In this document: one piece after another, positions 7,857-14,905 of the stretch
How the letters are laid out: each line of letters begins with the position of its first letter
Numbering within the stretch: position 1 is the stretch's first letter
DNA from: an uncultured Collinsella sp.
GTDB lineage: Bacteria; Actinomycetota; Coriobacteriia; Coriobacteriales; Coriobacteriaceae
Assembly: GCA_900542945.1 (NCBI GenBank)
Contig: UQPI01000021.1
Location: 1 to 35,535, forward strand
Direction of reading: 5' to 3'
DNA: 35,535 bases
Program-made: the position numbers and the translations under genes
Notes under the pieces: generated by a model
Told to the model about the DNA's origin: nothing
Databases searched by the model: none
What the model saw: only the letters and a program-made list of their open reading frames with translations

Positions 7857-8381
7857 ATGTCGGACGATCTTCATCAAACTTCGTCAGGCAAGCGCCTGGA
7901 CGTCATTAGCTGGGACGAGTTCTTTATGAGCGTGGCCATCGCCGCACAGCGCCGCAGCAAGGACCCCAACACGCAGGTGGGTGCGTGCATCGCCAGCACC
8001 AACCACCGTATCCTTTCGGTGGGCTACAACGGTACGCCCTCGGCGCTCAACGACGACTTTTTCCCGTGGGGTACGAGCGACGACCCGCTGCAGGACAAGC
8101 ACAACTACGTGGTCCATGCCGAGGCCAACGCCGTGCTCAACTACCGTGGCTCGCTCAAGGACCTCGAGGGTTCCACGGTCTACGTCACGCTGTTCCCGTG
8201 CCACGACTGCGCCAAGATTTTGGCGCAGGTGGGTGTGGGCGAGGTTGTCTACCTGGACAACAAGTACGCCGACACCGACGACGGCCGCATCAGCCGCCGC
8301 ATCCTCGACTCCTGTGGCATCAGCTACCGCCAAGTTATCGTCGATGTACACATTGGCACCGGGGAACAGGCTCAGCAGTAG
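7857..8381 (+). CDS. Deoxycytidylate (dCMP) deaminase family protein, 174 aa
   Basis: GGAGGTG (7844-7850) selects ATG 7857 over an upstream in-frame ATG at 7821. The protein shows the zinc-dependent deaminase core: HAEANAVLN supplies the His ligand and the catalytic Glu, and PCHDC supplies the two Cys ligands. The GYNGTPSALND stretch and length are typical of dCMP deaminases (ComEB-like), which convert dCMP to dUMP for dTMP synthesis. Single-domain cytidine deaminases are shorter and lack this central insertion. It is not obviously co-transcribed with coaX, since a hairpin and a -10-like box lie between them. Confidence 0.88.
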   Translation: MSDDLHQTSSGKRLDVISWDEFFMSVAIAAQRRSKDPNTQVGACIASTNHRILSVGYNGTPSALNDDFFPWGTSDDPLQDKHNYVVHAEANAVLNYRGSLKDLEGSTVYVTLFPCHDCAKILAQVGVGEVVYLDNKYADTDDGRISRRILDSCGISYRQVIVDVHIGTGEQAQQ

Positions 8382-8520
8382 CAGCAGCCTGTGTTAGCGT
8401 CGGGCGCCGGCAAAAGCAGCTAAAAGAGCCCCGTCCCAAATTGACTGCTCGTGAAAGTCGTGTCCGCGCGCATGGATGGCTCGTGAGCGGGTACATGGCT
8501 GTAGTAACATAGCCCCTGTC

Positions 8521-8536
8521 CGCGGGCGCGCCCGCG
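8521..8536. repeat. 16-bp perfect GC palindrome in the NifU-like gene leader
   Basis: CGCGGGCGCGCCCGCG is self-complementary over its full length and lies 22 nt before the GTG start at 8559, upstream of the ribosome-binding site. It could form an mRNA hairpin or be a dyad for a regulator. The remainder of the 8382-8558 gap shows no other feature I can support. Confidence 0.55.
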
Positions 8537-8558
8537 TAATTGTGAGAAAGGAGCCCCT

Positions 8559-8837
8559 GTGGCTGTTAACGAAGAGCTGCTTAAGAAGGTTCTTGAAGAG
8601 ATTCGCCCCAACCTGCAGGCCGACGGCGGCGATATGGAGTATGTGGGCGTTGACGACGAAGGCGTCGTCAAGCTGGAGCTGCAGGGCGCTTGCGCCGGCT
8701 GCCCCATGAGCTCGCTGACCCTGTCCATGGGTATTGAGCGCATCCTCAAGGAGCACGTACCCGGCGTTACCCGCGTCGAGCAGGTCAATGCCTCCGGCGA
8801 GACCGACGACCTGTACGACGAGTACGCGCCGTTCTAA
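8559..8837 (+). CDS. NifU-like C-terminal-domain Fe-S scaffold protein, 92 aa
   Basis: Starts at GTG 8559 with AAGGAG about 7 nt upstream. The protein is a stand-alone NifU C-terminal (Nfu-type) domain: EEIRPNLQADGGDMEYVGVDDEGVVKLELQGACAGCPMSS, with the CAGC (CxxC) pair that holds a transient [4Fe-4S] cluster in a dimer. Such proteins pass clusters to apo-enzymes. The acidic tail DDLYDEYAPF follows the domain. No suf or isc genes are next to it here. Short proteins of this type are common as single genes, and the length (about 75-95) is normal. Confidence 0.9.
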   Translation: MAVNEELLKKVLEEIRPNLQADGGDMEYVGVDDEGVVKLELQGACAGCPMSSLTLSMGIERILKEHVPGVTRVEQVNASGETDDLYDEYAPF

Positions 8838-8886
8838 GATGCGAAAGCTGCGGACGGCATACTCCGCATAGACGTTACGCCCAAAT

Positions 8887-8923
8887 ATGCGGCTGCGAGC
8901 GCAAGGCCCGCGGCCGCATTTGT
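8887..8923 (+). terminator. Probable terminator between the NifU-like gene and lgt
   Basis: ATGCGGC (8887-8893) pairs with GCCGCAT (8913-8919) around a 19-nt loop, with TTTGT following. A second small hairpin without T tract (8849-8868, TGCGGA with TCCGCA) precedes it. Confidence 0.45.
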
Positions 8924-8946
8924 ATGTAGGGAGTAGGAGGGTCGAC

Positions 8947-9768
8947 ATGCTCAACGACTTCTACCATATGCTTGATCCCGTCGCGATTTCGGCGGGGCCC
9001 ATCACGATTTACTGGTATGGTCTGGCCTATGTGGTCGGCGCCCTGCTCACGGCGGTCGTCATGTACCGCACGCAGCGTCACTGGGGCTTTAACATCACGA
9101 TTGACGACCTGACGAGTGTCGTGGTCGGCGTGGTCTTTGGCCTCATTATCGGTGCGCGCCTGTTCTACGTCGTCTTTTACGGTGATGGCTACTACTGGGC
9201 GCACCCGCTCGAGATCTTTGCCACCAACGAAGGCGGCATGAGTTTCCATGGCGGCCTGGTGGGCGGCATCATCGGTGGCGTGCTCGTGTGCCGTATGTAC
9301 AAGCTCGATGCGTGGACTTTGGCCGATCTTGCCGTCATTGGCGCTCCGCTAGCCCTGTGCCTGGGGCGCTGCGCCAACTTTGTCAACGGCGAGCTGTGGG
9401 GCAAGCCGACCGATCTGCCATGGGGCGTGGTCTTTGGCGGGACTGCGGGCGATATGCCGCGTCACCCCTCCCAGCTCTACGAGGCATTTCTTGAGGGTAT
9501 CGTGCTCTTTTGCATTCTGCAGGTGCTCAGCCGCAAAAAGCCGCTGCTGCCCCAGGGTACGTTTATGGGCGTGTTCGTGATGGGCTACGGTATCGTCCGC
9601 TTCCTCGTCGAGTTTGTGCGCGTGCCCGATGCGCAGCTGGGCTATCTGCTGGGTGGCGTTATCACCATGGGCCAGCTGCTGAGCCTGCCGCTCGTGATCG
9701 CCGGCCTGGCGCTCGTCATCTTTGCCCTCCGCCGCAACCGTCCCCAGCGCATCTACCTCGACTCCTAA
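8947..9768 (+). CDS. lgt: Prolipoprotein diacylglyceryl transferase, 273 aa
   Basis: AGGAGG at 8935-8940 selects ATG 8947; an upstream in-frame ATG at 8887 lies inside the terminator hairpin and is rejected. Lgt moves diacylglycerol from phosphatidylglycerol to the lipobox Cys of pre-lipoproteins in the cytoplasmic membrane. Seven hydrophobic helices are visible. The family motifs are present: the IYWYGLAYVVG N-terminal segment, SFHGGLVGG with the essential HGG, and the signature LGRCANFVNGELWG, where Ala replaces the usual Gly before Asn-Phe. HPSQLYEAFLEG and RFLVEFVR (second conserved Arg region) follow. A 13-nt-loop hairpin begins inside its stop codon. Confidence 0.95.
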   Translation: MLNDFYHMLDPVAISAGPITIYWYGLAYVVGALLTAVVMYRTQRHWGFNITIDDLTSVVVGVVFGLIIGARLFYVVFYGDGYYWAHPLEIFATNEGGMSFHGGLVGGIIGGVLVCRMYKLDAWTLADLAVIGAPLALCLGRCANFVNGELWGKPTDLPWGVVFGGTAGDMPRHPSQLYEAFLEGIVLFCILQVLSRKKPLLPQGTFMGVFVMGYGIVRFLVEFVRVPDAQLGYLLGGVITMGQLLSLPLVIAGLALVIFALRRNRPQRIYLDS

Positions 9769-9803
9769 CCACCACAAAGGGGACAGGCACTTTTGTGGTG
9801 GTT
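9767..9803 (+). repeat. 13-nt-loop hairpin, copy A
   Basis: Stem AACCACCACAAA (9767-9778) pairs perfectly with TTTGTGGTGGTT (9792-9803). The loop, GGGGACAGGCACT (9779-9791), is 13 nt. The stem starts in the last two bases of the lgt TAA stop. It could protect or terminate the lgt mRNA, although the T run is inside the stem. Confidence 0.8.
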
Positions 9804-9844
9804 TGCTGGGCAACGATGACAGAACCGTAACGTTTCCCCAGATA

Positions 9845-9883
9845 AAACCTGCCAAAATAAACCTGTCCCTTTTTGGCAGGTTT
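9845..9883 (-). repeat. 13-nt-loop hairpin, copy B (inverted)
   Basis: Perfect 13-bp stem AAACCTGCCAAAA (9845-9857) with TTTTGGCAGGTTT (9871-9883) and a 13-nt loop (9858-9870) that reads AGGGACAGGTTTA on the minus strand. With its flank (from 9828) it is nearly identical, in reverse orientation, to copy D and its downstream flank at 14704-14752. It ends 19 nt before the GTG of the next gene. Confidence 0.8.
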
Positions 9884-9902
9884 CTAGAAAGGCTTTCGGA
9901 CT

Positions 9903-12086
9903 GTGAAGGATTCCGATCTCTCCACAACGGCTGCGCGCGACGCGGCCCGCATCGTCTGGTTTAAGCGCTACCCCGCCAAGCAGACGCTCATCGCATTTCT
10001 GCTCGCGCTGTTGGCGACCACGGCGTTTTCCATCGATCCCGCCCCGGTGTCGAGCAACGCAGTCTTGGCGATTGACCCCAAAGCCTCGGGCATGCTGTAC
10101 GTGTGCTACGAGGTGCTCCTCTCGTTTGCCGGCCATACCGACGCGGTCATGCTGCTTGCGCTTGCCTGCCTGCTCACGCTGCCGTTTCGCTACGTGTTCT
10201 TTGGCCGTGGCGACACCTGGCGTCCATCGATCATTCTGCCGTCGCTGTTTTTCGCCATCTGCATGGTGTTCGGCCGTAGCTACGACCTCATCGACTCGGC
10301 CGAGATTGTTCTTGGCGACAAGGCCCGCATCATCTGCGCCTGGATTGGCGGCGCGGGCTGGATGCTCCTAGCGATCGTGGCCTTCTATCTGGCTTTTGAG
10401 TGTCTGGATTGGCTGAGCTCCCGACGCATCCCGTTTTCCGAGGCGCACTTTGGCCGCATATGGCGTGTGGCTCACGCCGTGCTCTCGGTCCATCCCTTTG
10501 CCGGGCCCTTCCTGGTGCTTATGATCGCCTGGGCGCCCACGCTCATCGCTTCGCTGCCCGGCCTTTTTATGGGAGATACGGGTGCGCAGATTCGCCAGTG
10601 GTTCAACTATCCCAACGGCACGAGCGACTACCTGCGCCTACTCAACCCCAACGTGCTGCTCAACGGGCATCATCCCGTAGTGCACACGGCCATTATCGGC
10701 TCGTGCGTTCAGCTGGGGCTTTCGCTGTTCAACAGCGCTAACGCGGGCCTCATCATCTATACCTGCGCTCAATTTGTCATCACGGCTGCCTGCATGGCCT
10801 ATTCCATTTCGTCGCTGCGCAAACTGGGCGTGAGCCTGCCGGTTTGCGGTACGATCCTGCTGTTCTTTGCGTTTATGCCGATGTTCTCTAACTACGCGGC
10901 GTTGCTCACCAAAGACGTGCTCTTTGCCGACGCGTTTTTGGTGCTGCTGGTACAGACCGTCAAGCTCGTGGCATGTGGCTTGCCCCGTCGTGATGCCAAT
11001 GCCGAGCGTGCGGGCGAACAGAGGCCCGTGCTCTTTGCGCGCCACGACTGGCTGTTGCTTGCGCTGGCTGCCATGGGTTCCACGTTTTTGCGCAATGGCG
11101 GTCTGGTCTTTCCGTTGGCGGCCTGCGTGATTGCGGCGGCGTTTTGCGCATGGGACGCGCATGCGGCTCGTCGTGCAGCCAAGCAGGCTGGTGCTACGCC
11201 TTCGGGCGCCATCCCACGTTTCCGCTGGGTTGGCGTTCTCGCGGTGCTTGCACTCTGCCTTGCCTCTAATATGTACTTCACCAAGGTGTTTATGCCGGCG
11301 CACGACATTACGCCTGGTTCCAAGCGCGAAATCCTCTCGATTCCGTTCCAGCAGACGGCTCGTTTCGTCCAAAAGCACGACGGCCTCAACTCGGGCGTCA
11401 ACCCCACGGTTAAGGAGGACGGCACCATCGTGGAGGCTCCTTGCGACGGTTCGGTGACCGACGAAGAGCGTGCCGTGATCGATCGCGTACTCAAGTACGA
11501 GAACCTGGGCCGCCGCTACAACCCCGACAAGTCCGATGCCGTCAAGAACTGCTTTAATGAGTACGCCTCACAGGAGGACATCAAGGCCTATTTTGAGGTG
11601 TGGGCCCAGATGTTTAAGAAGGATCCCGAGTGCTATATTTCGGCGCTTATCAATAACTACTATGGTTATTTTTATCCGAGCGCGCGCGATGCCTGGGTCT
11701 ACAGCACGGCGCGCAGTACCGAGATCATGGCGCGTCCCGACAACCTCAAGTACTTCGACTTCCATCCGGTTGACAGCAACGTGGTGCGCTGGTGTGACCA
11801 CCTGATCAATCTGTACCGTGTGGCGGTGCAGCGCATCCCGTTTATTTCGCTCACCATGAGCTCGGCCACCTATGTGTGGATCATGATCGCCGTGGTGGTC
11901 TACCTGCTGCGTCGTCATTCATGGCGTGCGCTGGCGATCTGGGTGCCGCTGTTGGGCGTGCTCGCCGTGTGCCTGATTGGTCCGTGCAACGGCTCGACCT
12001 ACATGCGCTACCTGTATCCGGTCATCGCCTGCATGCCCTTCGCCATCGGCGCCACCGTCACCCGCAGCGACTTCCTCTGGTCCTAA
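9903..12086 (+). CDS. Large polytopic membrane protein, DUF6020-like, possible GT-C-type glycosyltransferase, 727 aa
   Basis: Starts at GTG 9903 with GAAAGG about 10 nt upstream. About 12-14 hydrophobic helices are arranged in an N-terminal block (residues ~25-440) and two C-terminal helices (~650-715), separated by a hydrophilic segment of ~190 residues that is probably outside the cell. After the fifth or sixth helix comes FMGDTGAQIRQWFNYPN and, ~30 residues on, LLNGHHPVVHTAIIG. This acidic loop plus HHP motif is what I associate with DUF6020-type proteins. The topology resembles GT-C enzymes that use polyprenyl-phosphate sugars, but that role is inference. It sits between hairpin copies A/B and C, with no sugar or cell-wall genes beside it. 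Confidence 0.65.
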   Translation: MKDSDLSTTAARDAARIVWFKRYPAKQTLIAFLLALLATTAFSIDPAPVSSNAVLAIDPKASGMLYVCYEVLLSFAGHTDAVMLLALACLLTLPFRYVFFGRGDTWRPSIILPSLFFAICMVFGRSYDLIDSAEIVLGDKARIICAWIGGAGWMLLAIVAFYLAFECLDWLSSRRIPFSEAHFGRIWRVAHAVLSVHPFAGPFLVLMIAWAPTLIASLPGLFMGDTGAQIRQWFNYPNGTSDYLRLLNPNVLLNGHHPVVHTAIIGSCVQLGLSLFNSANAGLIIYTCAQFVITAACMAYSISSLRKLGVSLPVCGTILLFFAFMPMFSNYAALLTKDVLFADAFLVLLVQTVKLVACGLPRRDANAERAGEQRPVLFARHDWLLLALAAMGSTFLRNGGLVFPLAACVIAAAFCAWDAHAARRAAKQAGATPSGAIPRFRWVGVLAVLALCLASNMYFTKVFMPAHDITPGSKREILSIPFQQTARFVQKHDGLNSGVNPTVKEDGTIVEAPCDGSVTDEERAVIDRVLKYENLGRRYNPDKSDAVKNCFNEYASQEDIKAYFEVWAQMFKKDPECYISALINNYYGYFYPSARDAWVYSTARSTEIMARPDNLKYFDFHPVDSNVVRWCDHLINLYRVAVQRIPFISLTMSSATYVWIMIAVVVYLLRRHSWRALAIWVPLLGVLAVCLIGPCNGSTYMRYLYPVIACMPFAIGATVTRSDFLWS

Positions 12087-12087
12087 C

Positions 12088-12120
12088 TTGGTGCATTGGG
12101 GTCAGGTTTCTTTGCACCAA
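12088..12120 (+). repeat. 13-nt-loop hairpin, copy C
   Basis: TTGGTGCATT (12088-12097) pairs with TTTGCACCAA (12111-12120), the two apical T-T positions mismatched, around the 13-nt segment GGGGTCAGGTTTC (12098-12110). It begins two bases after the TAA of the 727-residue gene. A further GGGGAC follows at 12122 without a partner arm. The rest of the gap to yebC has only that gene's ribosome-binding site. Confidence 0.75.
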
Positions 12121-12250
12121 AGGGGACATCATCACGACGCCTTCATTTTGGGGTTTATCTCGCAGGCTAGTAGGTATATCATAACGACGTTTGTTTATAT
12201 TGCCCGAGCATCTGCGCTGGGCTTTAGGTCGAAACCGATAGGAGACACGT

Positions 12251-13057
12251 ATGTCCGGACACTCTAAGTGGGCCACAACCAAGCATCGTAAGGGCGCGCA
12301 GGACGCCAAGCGTTCCGCCCTCTTCTCCAAGCTCAGCCGCAACATCACCGTTGCTGCCCGTCTCGGCGGTGACCCGCTGCCCGAGAACAACGCCAGCCTC
12401 GCCGCTGCCGTTGCCAAGGCCAAGGCTCAGTCCATGCCTAAGGACAAGATCAAGTCCGCTATTGACAAGGCTTTTGGTTCGGGTGCTGACGCCGCCGTCT
12501 ACGAGAACATCGTGTACGAGGGCTACGGTCCCGCCGGTGTCGCCGTCTACGTCGACTGCCTGACCGACAACCGCAACCGTACCGCCGCTGATGTCCGTTC
12601 CGCCTTCTCCCACGCTGGTGGCAACCTGGGCACCTCCGGCTCCGTCGCCTTCCAGTTTGAGCGTAAGGGCCAGATCGTCGTCGCCAAGGAGATCCTGGAC
12701 GAGAACGCCAAGAAGGAGACCATGATCGCCAACGGTGCTGCCGGTGACGAGGATGAGTTCATGATGGCCATCGCCGAGGCCGGTGGCGAGGACTACGAGG
12801 ACGCCGGCGAGGAGTGGATCGTCTGGACTACTGCCAACGAGGTCATGGCTGTCTCCAAGGCGCTCGAGGAGCAGGGCGTCCAGGTCAAGGGCTCCGAGAC
12901 CACCATGGTCCCGACCACCCCGACCGAGGTCTCCGGCGCCGACGCCAAGAAGGTTCAGCGCCTCATCGACCGTCTTGAGGAGCTCGACGACGTCCAGGAC
13001 GTCTACAGCACCATGGACATGACCGACGAGGTCATCGCTGCCCTCGAGGAGGAGTAG
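12251..13057 (+). CDS. yebC: YebC/PmpR family protein, 268 aa
   Basis: ATG 12251 is preceded by AGGAG (8 nt spacing). The N terminus MSGHSKWATTKHRKGAQDAKRSALFSKL and the core VYEGYGPAGVAVYVDCLTDNRNRTAADVRSAFSHAGGNLGTSGSVAFQF are diagnostic. YebC proteins were described as DNA-binding regulators; members have also been linked to relief of ribosome stalling, so the role here is open. It is about 20 residues longer than the usual ~245: an acidic insertion lies around residues 142-170 (VAKEILDENAKKETMIANGAAGDEDE). Codon use is strongly biased to C-ending codons, as in highly expressed genes. In many genomes yebC neighbours ruvC; here it is followed by a terminator and the envelope-stress operon. 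Confidence 0.93.
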   Translation: MSGHSKWATTKHRKGAQDAKRSALFSKLSRNITVAARLGGDPLPENNASLAAAVAKAKAQSMPKDKIKSAIDKAFGSGADAAVYENIVYEGYGPAGVAVYVDCLTDNRNRTAADVRSAFSHAGGNLGTSGSVAFQFERKGQIVVAKEILDENAKKETMIANGAAGDEDEFMMAIAEAGGEDYEDAGEEWIVWTTANEVMAVSKALEEQGVQVKGSETTMVPTTPTEVSGADAKKVQRLIDRLEELDDVQDVYSTMDMTDEVIAALEEE

Positions 13058-13126
13058 CGCTCGCACGGGTTAAGCCGTGCATATCTGGGCATAATGAAGC
13101 GAGCATGCAAGCCTCGTGGAATAGAT

Positions 13127-13173
13127 GAGCCGGATCCGCGTGCGTAGAGCACCGGACCCGGCTCTTTTATAAT
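13127..13173 (+). terminator. yebC terminator merged with a -10 box for the amaP operon
   Basis: GAGCCGGATCCG (13127-13138) pairs with CGGACCCGGCTC (13153-13164), one mismatch, followed by TTTT. The T tract runs directly into TATAAT (13168-13173), a perfect -10 hexamer 50 nt before the amaP start. The -35 position would fall in the hairpin loop (13145-13150, TAGAGC, a poor match). Confidence 0.75.
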
Positions 13174-13223
13174 GATGCGAACCGTTTTGCATTTCGAGAG
13201 CCGAAATTTGAAGGGAGCGCCGC

Positions 13224-13769
13224 GTGCGCGTACTCAAACGAGCCCTAGCGATCGTGTATCTTGCCGCCACCATCGTGGCGCTGGGTACGCTTGTCTGCCA
13301 GTTTTGGGGGCCGTATACGTATCGCTTTATGCTGCTGATGCGCGACCCCATGCCGCGCATCGTCGTCACGGCGTGCGCCGGCGTCGTGGCGATCGGCGTG
13401 CTGATAAGCTTCTTCCGCCTGATGTTCGCCCGTCGCGAGCCGTCCTGCGTGCATCCGGCGGGGGAGCGCAATATCGAGGTTACCCTTGCGGCGCTTTCTT
13501 CGTGCGCCAGGGCTGCTGCCGAGCGCGACGACCGCGTGATGGTTGAGCATGTCGAGGCTCGCGTACAAGGCCCCGACGATTCGCACGTCCGTTTTAAGGT
13601 CGAGGCTATCGCGCTTGACGATAAGGACGTGGCATCTCTGGCTACCGCGATGCAGCAGCGCATCGAAGAAGCCTGCGATACCATGCTCGGCGCGCCGGGT
13701 ACGACCGCGCGCGTCCGTTTTTTGCCGTCCAAGACTACCGTCCAGACCGTGGAGGTTTCCGGTGAGTGA
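13224..13769 (+). CDS. amaP: Alkaline-shock membrane anchor protein AmaP, 181 aa
   Basis: GTG 13224 has AAGGGAG 7 nt upstream. Two membrane helices lie at residues ~8-28 and ~46-66 (LAIVYLAATIVALGTLVCQFW and IVVTACAGVVAIGVLISFF), followed by a cytosolic domain of ~110 residues resembling the Asp23-like alkaline-shock fold. In Staphylococcus, AmaP anchors Asp23 at the membrane; here an Asp23-type gene is two genes downstream, which supports the assignment. The stop overlaps the start of the next gene by 8 nt. Because AmaP is poorly conserved in sequence, the call rests on length, topology and gene order together. Confidence 0.78.
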   Translation: MRVLKRALAIVYLAATIVALGTLVCQFWGPYTYRFMLLMRDPMPRIVVTACAGVVAIGVLISFFRLMFARREPSCVHPAGERNIEVTLAALSSCARAAAERDDRVMVEHVEARVQGPDDSHVRFKVEAIALDDKDVASLATAMQQRIEEACDTMLGAPGTTARVRFLPSKTTVQTVEVSGE

Positions 13770-14139
13770 TACCAATCAAGATAAGACCGCTCGTACGCCG
13801 CGCCTGACGATTGACCAGAGCGCTACGCCGGCGAGCGAACCTGTTGATTCCAAAGTAGAGGCAACCGAGTTACAAGACGCGGCAGCCGCGGATTTTGACG
13901 AGGCTATGGGTCTCATCAAGGGTACGGGCGCTGCCATCTGGAGCTATGCGGTGCGTCATCCCAACACCACGCTCGGTGCCGTCGCTGGCTTTATCCTCGC
14001 CGTTTTGGTGCTCACGCTCGGCCTGTGGGATACGCTCGTCATTGCATTCTTCGTGCTGATCGGCGCTGTGATCGGCCAAATTCGCGACGGCGAGAACGGG
14101 ATCGTCAACTTCTTCGGCCGTTTGTTTAGCGGCCGCTAA
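13762..14139 (+). CDS. DUF2273 small membrane protein, 125 aa
   Basis: I place the start at GTG 13762 with GGAGG (13751-13755) 6 nt upstream, overlapping the end of amaP by 8 nt; the open frame extends further upstream but without support. The first ~55 residues are polar and Ala/Glu/Asp-rich. The C-terminal ~65 residues are the DUF2273 domain: two close helices GAVAGFILAVLVLTLGLW and TLVIAFFVLIGAVIGQIRDGE, then a short basic tail. DUF2273 genes characteristically lie between amaP and asp23 genes. The usual protein is only ~60-70 residues, so the N-terminal extension is an oddity. Molecular role is unknown; a partner in the envelope-stress complex is inferred. Confidence 0.8.
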   Translation: MSDTNQDKTARTPRLTIDQSATPASEPVDSKVEATELQDAAAADFDEAMGLIKGTGAAIWSYAVRHPNTTLGAVAGFILAVLVLTLGLWDTLVIAFFVLIGAVIGQIRDGENGIVNFFGRLFSGR

Positions 14140-14183
14140 TATGTATTCGACTGTCGCATCCGCGGCAGGCATAAGGAGGAACC

Positions 14184-14699
14184 ATGGCTTTTAATACGAA
14201 GGTCGATGTAGCCGATACCGAGCTCGAGGAGAACGAGGCGGTCGTCGCCGAAGCTGAGGATGTGACGCTCGAGGACGAGGCTCTCGTCGAGGCCGAGTCC
14301 GATACGGATGAGGACGACGAGGAAGCAGACGAGTCCGAGGACTCGCTGACCTATTCCAACGGCGTGATCGAGAAAATCGTCGCCATGGCCACCCGCGAGG
14401 TGCCGCACGTTCTGGGCATGAAGGGTAACCTCATGCACTTTGTGCAGGAGCAGTTTGGTGCCGAGAACCTGACCAAGGGCGTGACGGTCGAGGTCACCGA
14501 CGACAACCGCGTGGTCGTCAACATCTCGGTCATCATCGAGTACGGCGCCTATGCGCCTGCGATCTTTGACGACGTTAAGGCGCGCGTCACCGAGCGTCTT
14601 GCCGCGATGACCGGCCTTGAGGTGGCAGGCGTCAACCTGCGCATCGAGGATGTCATCACTCCCGAGGAGTACGAGCACCACGCCAGCCAGCACGAATAA
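14184..14699 (+). CDS. asp23: Asp23/Gls24 family envelope stress protein, 171 aa
   Basis: ATG 14184 is preceded by AAGGAGG (6 nt spacing). Residues ~55-165 are an Asp23/Gls24 (DUF322) domain: LTYSNGVIEKIVAMATREVPHVLGMKG, VEVTDDNRVVVNISVIIEYGAYAPAIFDDVKARVTERLAAMTGLEVAGVNLRIEDV. The first ~55 residues are an extremely acidic extension (runs such as DTDEDDEEADESEDS) absent from typical members. In firmicutes, such proteins form abundant membrane-tethered assemblies that respond to alkaline or cell-wall stress. The three-gene order with AmaP and DUF2273 matches that system. A hairpin of the 13-nt-loop family starts in its stop codon, and a strong terminator follows. Confidence 0.9.
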   Translation: MAFNTKVDVADTELEENEAVVAEAEDVTLEDEALVEAESDTDEDDEEADESEDSLTYSNGVIEKIVAMATREVPHVLGMKGNLMHFVQEQFGAENLTKGVTVEVTDDNRVVVNISVIIEYGAYAPAIFDDVKARVTERLAAMTGLEVAGVNLRIEDVITPEEYEHHASQHE

Positions 14700-14734
14700 C
14701 CTTCCAAAAAGGGACAGGTTTGTTTTGGCAGGTT
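14698..14734 (+). repeat. 13-nt-loop hairpin, copy D
   Basis: AACCTTCCAAAA (14698-14709) pairs with TTTTGGCAGGTT (14723-14734), one mismatch, around the 13-nt loop AGGGACAGGTTTG (14710-14722). The stem starts in the TAA of the asp23 gene. This element and its downstream flank to 14752 are near-identical to copy B in reverse orientation. Confidence 0.8.
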
Positions 14735-14751
14735 TTATCTGCGAAAACGTT

Positions 14752-14793
14752 AAACGGCCGACCGCGCAAGCAAAAGCGTAGCCGGCCGTTTTT
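14752..14793 (+). terminator. Terminator of the amaP operon
   Basis: AACGGCCG (14753-14760) pairs with CGGCCGTT (14783-14790) and is followed by further T (five in total). A smaller CGC/GCG pairing is possible in the loop. Confidence 0.85.
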
Positions 14794-14834
14794 GTACGCT
14801 CCCGATGTAGTCATACCGCTCGTCTAACTAGGGG

Positions 14835-14862
14835 TTGCAATCCCCACGTTCCGCGTTACTCT
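14835..14862 (+). promoter_or_regulatory. Candidate promoter of the YitT-like gene
   Basis: TTGCAA (14835-14840) and TACTCT (14857-14862) are separated by 16 nt. The predicted start site is about 35 nt before the ATG at 14906. Confidence 0.4.
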
Positions 14863-14905
14863 AATGGGCGCATTGTTTCCAAATTGTTAACGAGGGGTTG
14901 CCGTA

